From: Nostoc sp. NIES-3756
GTDB lineage: Bacteria > Cyanobacteriota > Cyanobacteriia > Cyanobacteriales > Nostocaceae
Reading direction: 5' to 3'
Assembly (NCBI RefSeq): GCF_001548375.1
Contig: NZ_AP017295.1
Span: forward strand, 2,576,501 to 2,640,500
DNA: 64,000 nt
The notes under the pieces are model-generated. The model was not told where the DNA came from, did not search any database, and saw only the letters and a list, made by a program, of their open reading frames with translations. Made by a program: the position numbers and the translations under genes. Below, in pieces: positions 36,774-44,800 of the stretch (within the stretch, counting starts at the first letter, position 1; each line of letters opens with the position of its first letter).

Positions 36774-36866
36774 TCATTAGTCACTAGTCATTAGATGTCA
36801 GCTATAAACTATTGACTTTGAACTGTTGACTTTGGACTATTGACTCTGGACTAATAACTCTGGACT
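36774..36866. repeat. TAGTCAT/TTGACTTTGGACTA heptanucleotide repeat
   Basis: Heptamers of the TAGTCAT family in both orientations (TAGTCAT and ACTATTG, GACTTTG, GACTCTG) fill the spacer between glgC and the kinase gene up to the ATG. Confidence 0.8.
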
Positions 36867-36867
36867 A

Positions 36868-37329
36868 ATGACGAAGCTAATGTTGCTAATCGGTCTTCCT
36901 GGTAGTGGCAAGTCAACTTTAGCAAAACAATTAATTACAGAATGCCCCCAGATGCAGCTGGTTTCCACAGATGCCATCAGGGGGCAATTATTTGGTTCAG
37001 AAGCTGTTCAAGGCTCATGGCTACTAATTTGGCAAGAAATAGAAAGACAATTGCAGCAAAGTATGATGGCTGATAGAGCAGTTCTTTTTGATGCTACTAA
37101 CGCCCAACGCCAGCACCGCCGTGAACTCATCAATCTAGCCCGTAACTTAGGCTTTACCCACATCACAGGGATTTGGCTCAGAACACCCGTCTGGTTGTGC
37201 CTAGCACGCAACAAAAAACGCCAGCGCCAAGTTCCCGAAGACGTAATCTTACGAATGCACCGCCAACTGCGCAACGCACCCCCAACCGTAGAAGAGGGGT
37301 TAGATTGCATAGTTGAATACAGGGGATGA
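36868..37329 (+). CDS. Small P-loop kinase (AAA_33 / zeta-like)
   Basis: This 153-residue protein has Walker A 'IGLPGSGKSTLAK' near residue 7-19, 'LVSTDAIRGQLFG' and 'VLFDATNAQRQHRRELI', the pattern of polynucleotide-kinase/zeta-toxin-like P-loop kinases. The 'LxTPxWLCLARNKKRQRQVPEDVI' region is the arginine-rich lid. No antitoxin partner is present, so a toxin role is unsupported; a nucleotide, RNA-end or small-molecule kinase is more likely. Confidence 0.8.
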   Translation: MTKLMLLIGLPGSGKSTLAKQLITECPQMQLVSTDAIRGQLFGSEAVQGSWLLIWQEIERQLQQSMMADRAVLFDATNAQRQHRRELINLARNLGFTHITGIWLRTPVWLCLARNKKRQRQVPEDVILRMHRQLRNAPPTVEEGLDCIVEYRG

Positions 37330-37550
37330 GGCAGGAGTTAATGATTTCTCCCCCATCTCCCTCATCTCCCCTCACTCCCACTCCTAAGTACGGAAATTGC
37401 CCCGACCTAATGAGCAGGAACCACACTTGATTTTCTTTATTATTTGTTAATTTAAAATCAGAATAATTATTGCTTGGAAATATACCTAGCAGATTCTCAC
37501 TTTCACATTTTAGACAAAAACTTAAAGAAATTCATACAGGAGGCTGGTAG

Positions 37551-38552
37551 ATGGCTGCAACAGACTTCAAAGACTATTACGCAATTTTAGGAGTTAGTAA
37601 GACTGCCACTCCGGAGGAAATTAAACAAGCCTTTCGTAAGTTAGCCCGCAAATATCATCCTGATGTCAATCCAGGTAACAAGCAGGCGGAAGCAAGTTTT
37701 AAAGAAGTGAACGAAGCTTACGAAGTTTTATCAGATGCCGACAAACGCAAGAAATATGACCAATATGGGCAATATTGGCGACAAGTAGGCGAAGGCTTCC
37801 CTGGAGGTGGCGTTGGTGTCGATATGGGCGGCGTTGACTTTAGCCAGTACGGTAACTTTGATGAGTTCATAAATGAGTTGCTGGGACGCTTTGGTGGCGG
37901 TGCGCCTCGTGGTGGGCGGCAAAGTTACTCTTACCGCACCTCTGGCAGTAGACCAAGCGGCGGTTTTGGGGTATTTAATGACTTTGGTTTTCAAGATGTC
38001 GGGGCAGCAGCCACTAACCAAGACAGCGAAGCTTCTATTACCCTAAATTTTGCTGAAGCTTTTGCAGGTGTACAAAAGCGTTTTAATCTAGGCAATGAAA
38101 CTATTGATGTGCGGATTCCGGCTGGTGCAAAACCCGGTACTCGCCTAAGAGTTCGGGGGAAAGGTCAATTTAATCCCATGACTCAACAACGGGGCGATTT
38201 ATATTTAAAAGTGGAATTACAGCCGCACTCATTCTTCCAAATGGAAGGCGATAACTTAGTTTGCGAAGTTCCTATTACCCCAGATGAAGCCGCTTTGGGG
38301 GCTTCAATTGATGTACCTACACCCGATGGTTCAGTGAACGTTAAACTACCTGCGGGAGTGCGTTCTGGTCAGTCTCTCCGTTTACGGGGTAAAGGCTGGC
38401 CTATTGCCAAAGGTGGACGGGGTGATCAGTTGGTGAAGGTGGCTATCGTTCCACCCAAAGAGATGAGCCAACAAGAGCGAGAATATTATGAAAAAATTCG
38501 GGCTATTCGTAGTTACAATCCCCGCAGTCATTTACAGCAAGTCAAGTTGTAA
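37551..38552 (+). CDS. DnaJ-type J-domain co-chaperone (CbpA-like, no zinc finger)
   Basis: The 333-residue protein has a J domain (about 8-72) with the HPD motif in 'KYHPDVNPG', a Gly-rich linker with '[10 protein letters not shown]', and two C-terminal substrate-binding beta domains (about 160-315). The Cys-rich zinc region of DnaJ type I is missing, so it is type II. It would stimulate DnaK. AGGAGG lies seven bases before the ATG. Confidence 0.93.
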   Translation: MAATDFKDYYAILGVSKTATPEEIKQAFRKLARKYHPDVNPGNKQAEASFKEVNEAYEVLSDADKRKKYDQYGQYWRQVGEGFPGGGVGVDMGGVDFSQYGNFDEFINELLGRFGGGAPRGGRQSYSYRTSGSRPSGGFGVFNDFGFQDVGAAATNQDSEASITLNFAEAFAGVQKRFNLGNETIDVRIPAGAKPGTRLRVRGKGQFNPMTQQRGDLYLKVELQPHSFFQMEGDNLVCEVPITPDEAALGASIDVPTPDGSVNVKLPAGVRSGQSLRLRGKGWPIAKGGRGDQLVKVAIVPPKEMSQQEREYYEKIRAIRSYNPRSHLQQVKL

Positions 38553-38667
38553 TTTGTGAAGTAAAGCCTAGTAATATTCAAGGAAATCCTTCGGATTACC
38601 ACGTCCAGCCGTGATTGTGATTTGTCGCAAACAATCACGCAGTCACTTTGTTTAAGAAAAAGATTAA

Positions 38668-38835
38668 ACGCCACGTCCATTTAACTTTCTGGTTAATTTG
38701 GTGGCAGGCTTGGCTACTTATTTGCCTGAAAAACAATCTCTTGATATTTATCCAAAAGACTTGCCTACTCTACCTCCTGCTATTTTTTAGCTCCGTCGAA
38801 CTCACGTTGAATTAAAACTGGGAAACTATGATTGA
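38668..38835 (+). pseudogene. Decayed coding remnant, possibly transposase-derived
   Basis: A frame without a start reads 'RPFNFLVNLVAGLATYLPEK', then 'DIYPKDLPTLPPAIF', stop at 38788, and continues after it with 'LRRTHVELKLGNYD' to a stop at 38835. The composition is protein-like and the LVAGL-Y-K-PSL rhythm recalls C-termini of cyanobacterial transposases, but I cannot name the family. The flanking bases of this 338-base gap hold no other gene. Confidence 0.25.
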
Positions 38836-38890
38836 GGTGTGAGGATTACAAGATGCAAATTCCCTTACATTGTTATCAGAGGTTTAAGCT

Positions 38891-39226
38891 ATGGACAGCT
38901 TTGAGCAACGTAAGTTATTATCCGCTCTCAGTCATGGAGCCATATTTTTCAGTTCTACGATAGTCTCTATCGGCATACCCATTGCCATTTTGTTACTCAA
39001 TGAAGACCCCGTAGTCAAAGAGAATGCCAGAGAATCACTTAACTTTCACATAAATCTTTACATATACGGCATTATTTCTGCACTACTAGTTTTGGTTGGC
39101 ATTGGTATTTTGTTACTCATCGCTTTAGGAATAATCAGTTTTGTCTTGCCCATCATTGCCATTATCAAAGTCGTCAATGAGCCGGATTTGCCCTATCGCT
39201 ATCCATTTATTTTCCGCTTAGTTTAA
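38891..39226 (+). CDS. DUF4870-family small membrane protein
   Basis: The 111-residue protein starts with 'MDSFEQRKLLSALSHGAIFF', contains the DUF4870 feature 'VKENARESLNFHINLYIYG' and has three hydrophobic helices (about 12-35, 55-77, 78-95). It ends in 'LPYRYPFIFRLV'. The family is a widespread inner-membrane protein of unknown role. Confidence 0.82.
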   Translation: MDSFEQRKLLSALSHGAIFFSSTIVSIGIPIAILLLNEDPVVKENARESLNFHINLYIYGIISALLVLVGIGILLLIALGIISFVLPIIAIIKVVNEPDLPYRYPFIFRLV

Positions 39227-39230
39227 TAAG

Positions 39231-39297
39231 TGCTGAGTTAAGATTCCTACTCAGCACGGGCTGAACGCCCCGCTACCGCGCTTCAGCACTACTCTTA
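39231..39297. repeat. GC-rich palindromic dispersed repeat
   Basis: GTGCTGAG and CTCAGCAC arms surround a short loop, followed by 'GAACGCCCCGCTACCGCGCT'. The same family, with 'GCTAAACGCGCCGCTACCGC', occurs near 47550, 50190 and 52265. It lies at the shared 3' ends of two convergent genes. Confidence 0.7.
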
Positions 39298-39684
39298 TTC
39301 ACTCATCACAGAAGCACAATATTGGGCTTCTTGCCAGAGTTTATGCAGGAAGAACTCGGTGCGATCGCTCATCGTAGTCACAAACACACCATCAGCTCCC
39401 TCAGAACCATCTGATAACCAAGAACCGCACAAGGTGACTTCCAAATAGTCAGCATCACAAACAGCCAAATCAATGATGCCACCGTCAGTACGTCTGGCTT
39501 CTGTCTTCAACGCTTCTACTCCTGGTAAATCTACGGGGAGCAAAAAGGAAGCGGTGCTAGGTTGTACACACAAACTATGACCCACTCTTAGTGAGAAAAT
39601 TACTCTTTGCGCCACCCATTCCTCTAAGGACAAGGTGAGACATTCTAAATAAAAGCTGTTTTCAGTGTAAGTTAATTTCAGCAT
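39295..39684 (-). CDS. Conserved hypothetical cyanobacterial protein, HNH-linked
   Basis: The 129-residue protein has 'YLECLTLSLEEWVAQRVIFSLR', a 'LPVDLPGVEALKTEARR' central segment and 'VTLCGSWLSDGSEGADGVFVTTMSDRTEFFLHKLW'. It has no membrane segment or signal and is acidic. I recognise it only as a pattern kept in cyanobacteria. It follows the HNH gene after 16 bases on the same strand, so the two are probably co-transcribed. Confidence 0.65.
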   Translation of the reverse strand: MLKLTYTENSFYLECLTLSLEEWVAQRVIFSLRVGHSLCVQPSTASFLLPVDLPGVEALKTEARRTDGGIIDLAVCDADYLEVTLCGSWLSDGSEGADGVFVTTMSDRTEFFLHKLWQEAQYCASVMSE

Positions 39685-39700
39685 TCCTTATGCTCTCCTG

Positions 39701-40231
39701 TTATTCCAGGTTTGCTTGCACATCTTTCCAAAACTGAGCGCCTTGATTCAATCCAAAAGCTAGAGTTGGGTGAATTGGTGCTTTTGGCTTAGTACGTAAC
39801 TGCATACCAGCCTCTGCTGGGGTTCTGTCTCCCTTACGCGAGTTACATCTCTCACAAGCTGCAACCACGTTGTCCCAACTGTGGGAACCACCCCTAGAAC
39901 GGGGAATTACGTGATCTAAAGTCAGCCGCTTCTTGCTACCGCAATATTGACAATTGTGATGATCTCGTCGCAAAATTTCCCGCCGATTCACAGGCGGAAC
40001 CTTCCATGTCCTCTCAATCGAAGCTATCTTCAAGCGAATATGCTTGGGTACATCAAGAATCAAGCTGGGTGAATGAACTCGCCACCCATTTCCTATATAA
40101 CCTACTAATGGTTCAGCCTTATTTGTTAGTAACAGCACAATTGCTCGTTTGATATTGACTTGACATAGTGGTAAGTAATTTTGCGAAAATACCACCACAG
40201 ATTGCTCTAACACTGGCATTGTGATAGCCAC
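39701..40231 (-). CDS. HNH endonuclease
   Basis: The 176-residue protein carries an HNH nuclease module: the zinc cysteines 'CQYCGSKKRLTLDHVIPRSRGG' (catalytic His in 'LDHV', shown as pattern), then 'SWDNVVAACERCNSRKGDRTP' with the Asn and second Cys pair. The N-terminal 90 residues ('AIVLLLTNKAEPL') match the common cyanobacterial HNH protein of this length. Such proteins are chromosomal and widely kept, not part of a typical restriction system. It heads a two-gene unit with the 129-residue protein. Confidence 0.9.
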   Translation of the reverse strand: MAITMPVLEQSVVVFSQNYLPLCQVNIKRAIVLLLTNKAEPLVGYIGNGWRVHSPSLILDVPKHIRLKIASIERTWKVPPVNRREILRRDHHNCQYCGSKKRLTLDHVIPRSRGGSHSWDNVVAACERCNSRKGDRTPAEAGMQLRTKPKAPIHPTLAFGLNQGAQFWKDVQANLE

Positions 40232-40244
40232 ATCTCACTCCTTA

Positions 40245-40282
40245 ATAAAAAACCCCCGCTTCTGGTTTGGGTGAAGCGGGGG
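40245..40282 (-). terminator. Rho-independent terminator for the 84-residue gene
   Basis: CCCCCGCTT (40253-40261) and AAGCGGGGG (40274-40282) form a perfect 9-bp GC-rich stem. On the minus strand it is followed by a T-run (rc of the A-run 40246-40252). It lies 26 bases past the stop of the minus-strand 84-codon gene. Confidence 0.85.
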
Positions 40283-40308
40283 TAAGAAATAGACCGTGAT
40301 TTTTGGTC

Positions 40309-40563
40309 TTATTTTGGTACAGCATATCTCTGTCTGTACCTCCCGCTTCTGGTATCTAGTTGTGGTTTACCATTCAGCCCATCAATGCTGACATAAATAT
40401 AGTCATGATTTCCCTCTGCGATTTGCCTGTGATTGCGGCTACCATTGCCCATAAATAAATACTCCACTCCCAAAGAGCCTGATTCCCAACTAAATCGGCA
40501 GTTGGTTGCAAGCAAGGAAGTAGAGATAGAGATGGGGTAAATGGATATCACAGAAAATTTCAC
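40309..40563 (-). CDS. Small hypothetical protein, 84 codons
   Basis: The frame uses GTG at 40563 (alternative ATG at 40452). The C-terminal half, 'NHRQIAEGNHDYIYVSIDGL' and 'KPQLDTRSGRYRQRYAV', has protein-like composition, rich in Tyr, Arg and Asp. A strong minus-strand terminator directly downstream shows the region is transcribed in this direction. I do not recognise a family. It is divergent from the CopG-like gene. Confidence 0.5.
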   Translation of the reverse strand: MKFSVISIYPISISTSLLATNCRFSWESGSLGVEYLFMGNGSRNHRQIAEGNHDYIYVSIDGLNGKPQLDTRSGRYRQRYAVPK

Positions 40564-40633
40564 CTATTGAACATTTCTTTAAACATACTACACTTGTATT
40601 ACTATCCTGTCTATACTTTTAGGAGAAAAAGTC

Positions 40634-40969
40634 ATGCACACAATCGCTCGCACCCCAACAACCGATATGGAAGTTACCAGCATCCGTTTAGAGCGAGAAC
40701 TGAAAGAGAAACTTAAAGAAATAGCTGGCAATCAGGGATATCAAGCACTAATCCGCGATATCCTGTGGAATTATGTACAGCAGAAATCAGGCGAGTGGAA
40801 ACCGAGATTTTCCCGAGCCGATATTCGAGCCAGTATAGCCGCCACAGCTCAACAAGAGGAACGGTGTGTACTCACAGGTCAACTCATACAACCCCAACAA
40901 CCCATGTTATTAGGATTAACCAGAAATGGCGATATGGTTCCCCTCAGTGTCGAGAGTTTAGCCGGTTAA
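40634..40969 (+). CDS. Ribbon-helix-helix (CopG/Arc-like) protein
   Basis: The 111-residue protein has a ribbon-helix-helix motif at about 13-45: 'TSIRLERELKEKLKEIAGNQGYQALIRDILWNYVQ', typical of DNA-binding dimers (pattern only). The C-terminal half ('CVLTGQLIQPQQPMLLGLTRNG') is an extra domain found in cyanobacterial members. An AGGAGA ribosome-binding site precedes the ATG, and a terminator follows. No toxin partner is adjacent, so a regulator is the better reading. Confidence 0.75.
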   Translation: MHTIARTPTTDMEVTSIRLERELKEKLKEIAGNQGYQALIRDILWNYVQQKSGEWKPRFSRADIRASIAATAQQEERCVLTGQLIQPQQPMLLGLTRNGDMVPLSVESLAG

Positions 40970-40985
40970 ACTTATATTTCTGCTC

Positions 40986-41030
40986 AATGCAGCCTAGTTG
41001 CTCCTATGAGTAATTGGGCTGCATTTTTCA
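40986..41030 (+). terminator. Rho-independent terminator of the CopG-like gene
   Basis: AATGCAGCC (40986-40994) pairs with GGCTGCATT (41017-41025) and runs into TTTT. It begins 17 bases after the stop codon. Confidence 0.75.
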
Positions 41031-41763
41031 TGGTTAGTCATTAGTCTATAGTTTTTCTCCTCTGCTCCTGTGTTCCTCTGCTTTCCCTACTTACTCATCT
41101 CCCTCATTCCATCGCGGGTTTCCCGCCGTAGGAAACTTTCCAAGACGAATTTTGAATTGGTATCACCTCTTATACTCCATCCTCAGCTTGACATATCGAC
41201 ACTATTGGTGTAATAAAAGAAAAAATAGACAGAATCTTATAAAAAAGATATAAATTTTTCTTATAATTTTCTTGATAAGCTGACAAATATTTGTGTTTAA
41301 GCGGAGTATCAGAGCCTGAGTCTGTGTTTCTAAGAAATCAATAATAAAAGTATCATGGCTAAAATTTCGCCAACTATCTTTTAATTGTGATTTGAGTCAC
41401 CACAGTACTAATGCGGTTAATCAAAATGATGTTATGGGTTTTAATCTAGAGAAATTACGGTTTATGTATAGTTATAAACAAGATATCCTGTGTCCATACC
41501 ATTTACTCGGACTGGGCAACAAACCAAATAGTAACCTGATCTGACATTCTGTAATGCTTACAGGTTGTCATGATTGTGTATAAAACCGTTTAATTTACGG
41601 ATAAATTGATCATCTGCCATAGAAAGGGGCTATAACAGATGAGATAAAAATTCCCTCACACATCTCCCATCCATCAGGTGCAGAAATACAACTCAAGGTG
41701 AATAATATGCCAAGAAGTTGGGTGCATAAAAAAATGGGGTAACAATCTCACAGCATATTAGAA
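41031..41763. other. Intergenic region, about 730 bases
   Basis: 41040-41160 holds heptamers and an inverted copy of the 'GTTTCCTACGGCAGGAAACC' repeat seen near 26545 (here 'GCGGGTTTCCCGCCGTAGGA'). The rest is AT-rich with no open frame beyond 15 codons. A short 'ATGCCAAGAAGTTGGGTGCA' frame at 41707 stops after 11 codons and is not supported. Confidence 0.45.
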
Positions 41764-43782
41764 ATGAAAAAGCGTTTATTATTGCCGCCAAAGTACCCCG
41801 ATGGACAAGAGCGACAACCCTACCCAGTCAAACTGATGCAACATCAGGAAACATCCCACGAGTTAGCACAAAAGATTAACCACATCGTTGCCACTTATCC
41901 AGCAACGGCGGCGATGCTGGAAGAAATTGCCCATTTAGTGGGGGTTGCCACAGATGCAGATTGTTGCTGTTTGGTTACAGTAACTGATGAGGAATCAACC
42001 CAAACAACAACAGCTAACTGGTGTTCTGACGAATTTTTAGGAATGCCTCTTCCTGATCAGATGTTCTCGGCAGAACGATTTCTGATGGAATTACCAGTTT
42101 TGCAATGCGCGGTAGAACCACGTAATATCGATGAGATTTCTATCATCCGTAATAGTCTGGCGATTGGATGTCAACACTTGCCATTACCAATCAAGGCAGT
42201 TTTGGCAATTCCTACGCGCTTTGGTGGCAAAAACAATGGCGTAATTGCTTTGATTAAATTTGAGGCTCATGATTGGCATGAGTCAGAAAAACATATTCTC
42301 AAGGCAGTTGAAACATCCTGTGCGATCGCTTTCTCTCAAGTACAGCAAGCACAGTTAATTTCCTTTCAGCAGCAATACCTGCAAAAGAATAATCAACATC
42401 AAAGCTTAATTAAACAATTAACTATATTAAGTCGTAGCAACTTGGAGTTAACTCAAATGCTCCAACTAGCCATAGCATCTACTGCTGAGTGTTTACAAGC
42501 AGATCGCGGTTTGCTGATTCTGCTGAAATATACAGATCCATTATTTAGAACTCCTGTTAAAAAGCAAGTTCCCCAGGCCAAAGCTGATGTAGTCAGTGAA
42601 TGGCGCAGGGATAATATCAGTCACGCAGAATTTATCTCTAGTTCGTTTTCCTTGTCTGACTGTGGGTTATGTCAAAAGGTATTCCTAGATGCGGGTAAAC
42701 CAGTCATTATCAATGACTACGCAGACCTACAGGATAGTACCAGTGTTGCTCCATTGTTTGCCATTACAGAACTGCCAGCCGTACTGTTAATGCCTTTGGA
42801 AAACCAAGGTAAAATATTAGGCTTTTTAGTTTTACAGCAGGCTGTGGCGCGTAATTGGCAACAAGCCGAGTTAAATTTGGTGGAAATGGTTTGCGCTCAA
42901 GTGAGCAATGCCATTATTCAATCAAAAACCCTGCGCCAAGTCCAGACCTTAGTAGACGATCGCACAGCGAAACTCCAAAGTAGTTTGGAGTTGCAATCAA
43001 GACTGCACGAAAAAATGCGGCAACATGTAGACCAACTACGTGAACTCAATCAGCTCAAAGACGAATTTATGAGCAACATCAGCGATCGCTTGCGCTATCC
43101 CCTGACGAATATGATGATGTCCATCAAAAACTTGCGTCTACCAGGAATCCCGCCAGAACGTCAGGTGAAATATTTAGAAATTCTGGAAAATGAATGTGCC
43201 AAGGAAATCAACTTAATCAATGACTTGCTGACTCTGCAAAAGTTAGAGTCTGAGCAAGAACCGCCACAAGTAGAGAATATCGACCTCAACGCCAGAATTA
43301 AAAACTTAAGTACTTCTTTGACCAAAAAATTTGCAGATAAGGGACTAAGTATTAAGTTAGACATAACAAAAGAGCCTTTAAAACTGCAAACAGAATTAGA
43401 AAGTTTTGACCGCATCCTCCAAGAATTATTGAATAACGCCTATACATACTCAGAGCGTGATACCATCATTCACTTACACGCAAGCCATCAAGTTGATCAG
43501 CTTGTTGATCAAGTTATGATTAAAGTGACAAATATAGGGCGTGGCATCTCCGAAGAAGAGGCGACCTATATATTTGATAGGTTCCGTCGCGGTAGAGGAG
43601 GTCGCTGGACTCCTGGGACTGGCTTAGGACTAGCTTTGGTTAAGTCCTTAGTGCAGCACCTAAATGGGGCGATCGCGGTTGAGAGTAACCCTATTCCCGA
43701 TTCTCAACTCAGTGAAATTTGCTTTACCCTGACCCTGCCCCAGTTTTCTGACGAAAGCACACCATATTCTGACAGTGACTAA
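41764..43782 (+). CDS. GAF-GAF histidine-kinase-like protein lacking the phosphoacceptor His
   Basis: The 672-residue soluble protein has two GAF domains (about 40-190 and 215-390), a coiled coil (about 395-430) and a HisKA-HATPase region. The H-box reads 'FMSNISDRLRYPLTNM': Asp441 stands where the phosphorylated His should be. The N-box ('LQELLNNAYTYS'), G1 ('NIGRGISEEEATYIFDRF') and G2 ('GTGLGLALVKSL') boxes are intact. The changed codons lie in a HIP1 site, GCGATCGC at 43082-43089. The protein may bind ATP and act as a sensor or scaffold without autophosphorylation. The next gene overlaps by 8 bases. Confidence 0.88.
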   Translation: MKKRLLLPPKYPDGQERQPYPVKLMQHQETSHELAQKINHIVATYPATAAMLEEIAHLVGVATDADCCCLVTVTDEESTQTTTANWCSDEFLGMPLPDQMFSAERFLMELPVLQCAVEPRNIDEISIIRNSLAIGCQHLPLPIKAVLAIPTRFGGKNNGVIALIKFEAHDWHESEKHILKAVETSCAIAFSQVQQAQLISFQQQYLQKNNQHQSLIKQLTILSRSNLELTQMLQLAIASTAECLQADRGLLILLKYTDPLFRTPVKKQVPQAKADVVSEWRRDNISHAEFISSSFSLSDCGLCQKVFLDAGKPVIINDYADLQDSTSVAPLFAITELPAVLLMPLENQGKILGFLVLQQAVARNWQQAELNLVEMVCAQVSNAIIQSKTLRQVQTLVDDRTAKLQSSLELQSRLHEKMRQHVDQLRELNQLKDEFMSNISDRLRYPLTNMMMSIKNLRLPGIPPERQVKYLEILENECAKEINLINDLLTLQKLESEQEPPQVENIDLNARIKNLSTSLTKKFADKGLSIKLDITKEPLKLQTELESFDRILQELLNNAYTYSERDTIIHLHASHQVDQLVDQVMIKVTNIGRGISEEEATYIFDRFRRGRGGRWTPGTGLGLALVKSLVQHLNGAIAVESNPIPDSQLSEICFTLTLPQFSDESTPYSDSD

Positions 43783-44359
43783 ACAATACAACACGGAAGA
43801 AGACTTGGAACTTAACCCCGATTTAGATGGTGAATTAGTTGCAATTGCAGATAATTTACCATCTATAGAAGTCCAAATTGAGAAAATCGCCGACCGCCAA
43901 CGGCAAATTACAGCTAAAGTGCAAATTCCCCAGCCAGTAGAGCAAGTCTGGAAGGTGTTGACAAATTATGAAGCTTTGGCTGACTTTATCCCCAACCTTG
44001 CTAAAAGTCGTCTTCTAGAGCATCCCCAAGGCCGTATTCGACTTGAACAAGTTGGTTCTCAGCGTCTACTCAATTTCAACTTTTGCGCCCGTGTGGTTTT
44101 GGATTTGGAAGAGTACTTCCCCAAAGAAATAAGTTTCCAAATGGTAGAGGGTGATTTTAAAGGCTTTTCTGGCAGTTGGTGTTTACAGCCGTATACGCTT
44201 GGTAATTCAAATGGCACTGAACTCTGCTACACAATCCAAGTTTGGCCTAAGCTGACTATGCCCATCACAATTATTGAGCGTCGTCTAAGCAAGGATCTTA
44301 GGTCTAATCTACTGGCAATTTACCAAAGAGTAGAACATTTAGCTAACCAGCATCTCTGA
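43775..44359 (+). CDS. SRPBCC (polyketide cyclase/START-like) protein
   Basis: The 194-residue protein has a SRPBCC domain at about 45-190: 'AKVQIPQPVEQVWKVLTNYEALADFIPNL', 'LEHPQGRIRLEQVG', and a C-terminal helix 'RLSKDLRSNLLAIYQRVEHL' (pattern only). This fold binds lipids or hydrophobic ligands in coenzyme Q10 and cyclase-like proteins. The start is GTG at 43775, inside the last codons of the kinase-like gene (8-base overlap). Coupling suggests the two act together. Its hairpin terminator follows directly. Confidence 0.8.
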   Translation: MTKQYNTEEDLELNPDLDGELVAIADNLPSIEVQIEKIADRQRQITAKVQIPQPVEQVWKVLTNYEALADFIPNLAKSRLLEHPQGRIRLEQVGSQRLLNFNFCARVVLDLEEYFPKEISFQMVEGDFKGFSGSWCLQPYTLGNSNGTELCYTIQVWPKLTMPITIIERRLSKDLRSNLLAIYQRVEHLANQHL

Positions 44360-44366
44360 TAAATTT

Positions 44367-44398
44367 AAAATCCTTCAGATGTTAACCTGAAGGATTTT
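44367..44398 (+). terminator. Rho-independent terminator after the SRPBCC gene
   Basis: AAAATCCTTCAG and CTGAAGGATTTT form a perfect 12-bp stem with an 8-base loop, 8 bases past the stop codon. The stem's own T-run serves as the tail, and the A-run would also allow termination on the other strand, downstream of the tRNA. Confidence 0.85.
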
Positions 44399-44440
44399 AG
44401 TTAAGTGCTTAAACTCAGTTAGTTCATATTTAGTTTTTAG

Positions 44441-44513
44441 TACCCCCAGGGGAATTCGAATCCCCGTTACCTCCGTGAAAGGGAGGTGTCCTAGGCCTCT
44501 AGACGATGGGGGC
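44441..44513 (-). tRNA. tRNA-Glu (UUC)
   Basis: The minus strand from 44513 folds as a cloverleaf of 73 bases: acceptor GCCCCCA with TGGGGGT (first pair G-T), D-arm 'GTCTAGAGGCCTAGGAC', anticodon loop CTTTCAC with anticodon TTC, and T-arm 'GGGGATTCGAATTCCCC'. CCA is not encoded. In cyanobacteria tRNA-Glu also feeds tetrapyrrole synthesis. Confidence 0.95.
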
Positions 44514-44583
44514 ATCAACCTCAGACCTTTTATAATTTAACGGGTTTTTTAAGGGATGTCAATAGGTTTAGAAAATAATTTTT

Positions 44584-44655
44584 TGGGTAATGGGTAATGG
44601 GTAGTAGTAACAAAGCCCTTACCTATTACCAATGACCAATCACCAATGACTAATG
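44584..44655. repeat. GGGTAAT/CCTATTACCAATGAC heptanucleotide repeat
   Basis: GGGTAAT units run forward (44585-44605), then inverted 'TTACCTATTACCAATGACCA' units follow. It is a spacer between the tRNA and the antiporter gene. Confidence 0.7.
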
Positions 44656-44800
44656 TTACAACTGTAGTAATGCGAACAACTAAGTATGAAAAAAGGTCTA
44701 AATTTAACAAGGCACAAACTGTCTAATGTTGTAACCTGTAAAGATGATATTTACTTTCCTTTACAAATGATTTTGAAAGAAATCGCTCAAAATCTTAAAC

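Noticed and set aside
36868..37329. Zeta-type toxin
   Set aside because: Only the P-loop kinase fold is shared; there is no antitoxin gene and glgC is the neighbour.
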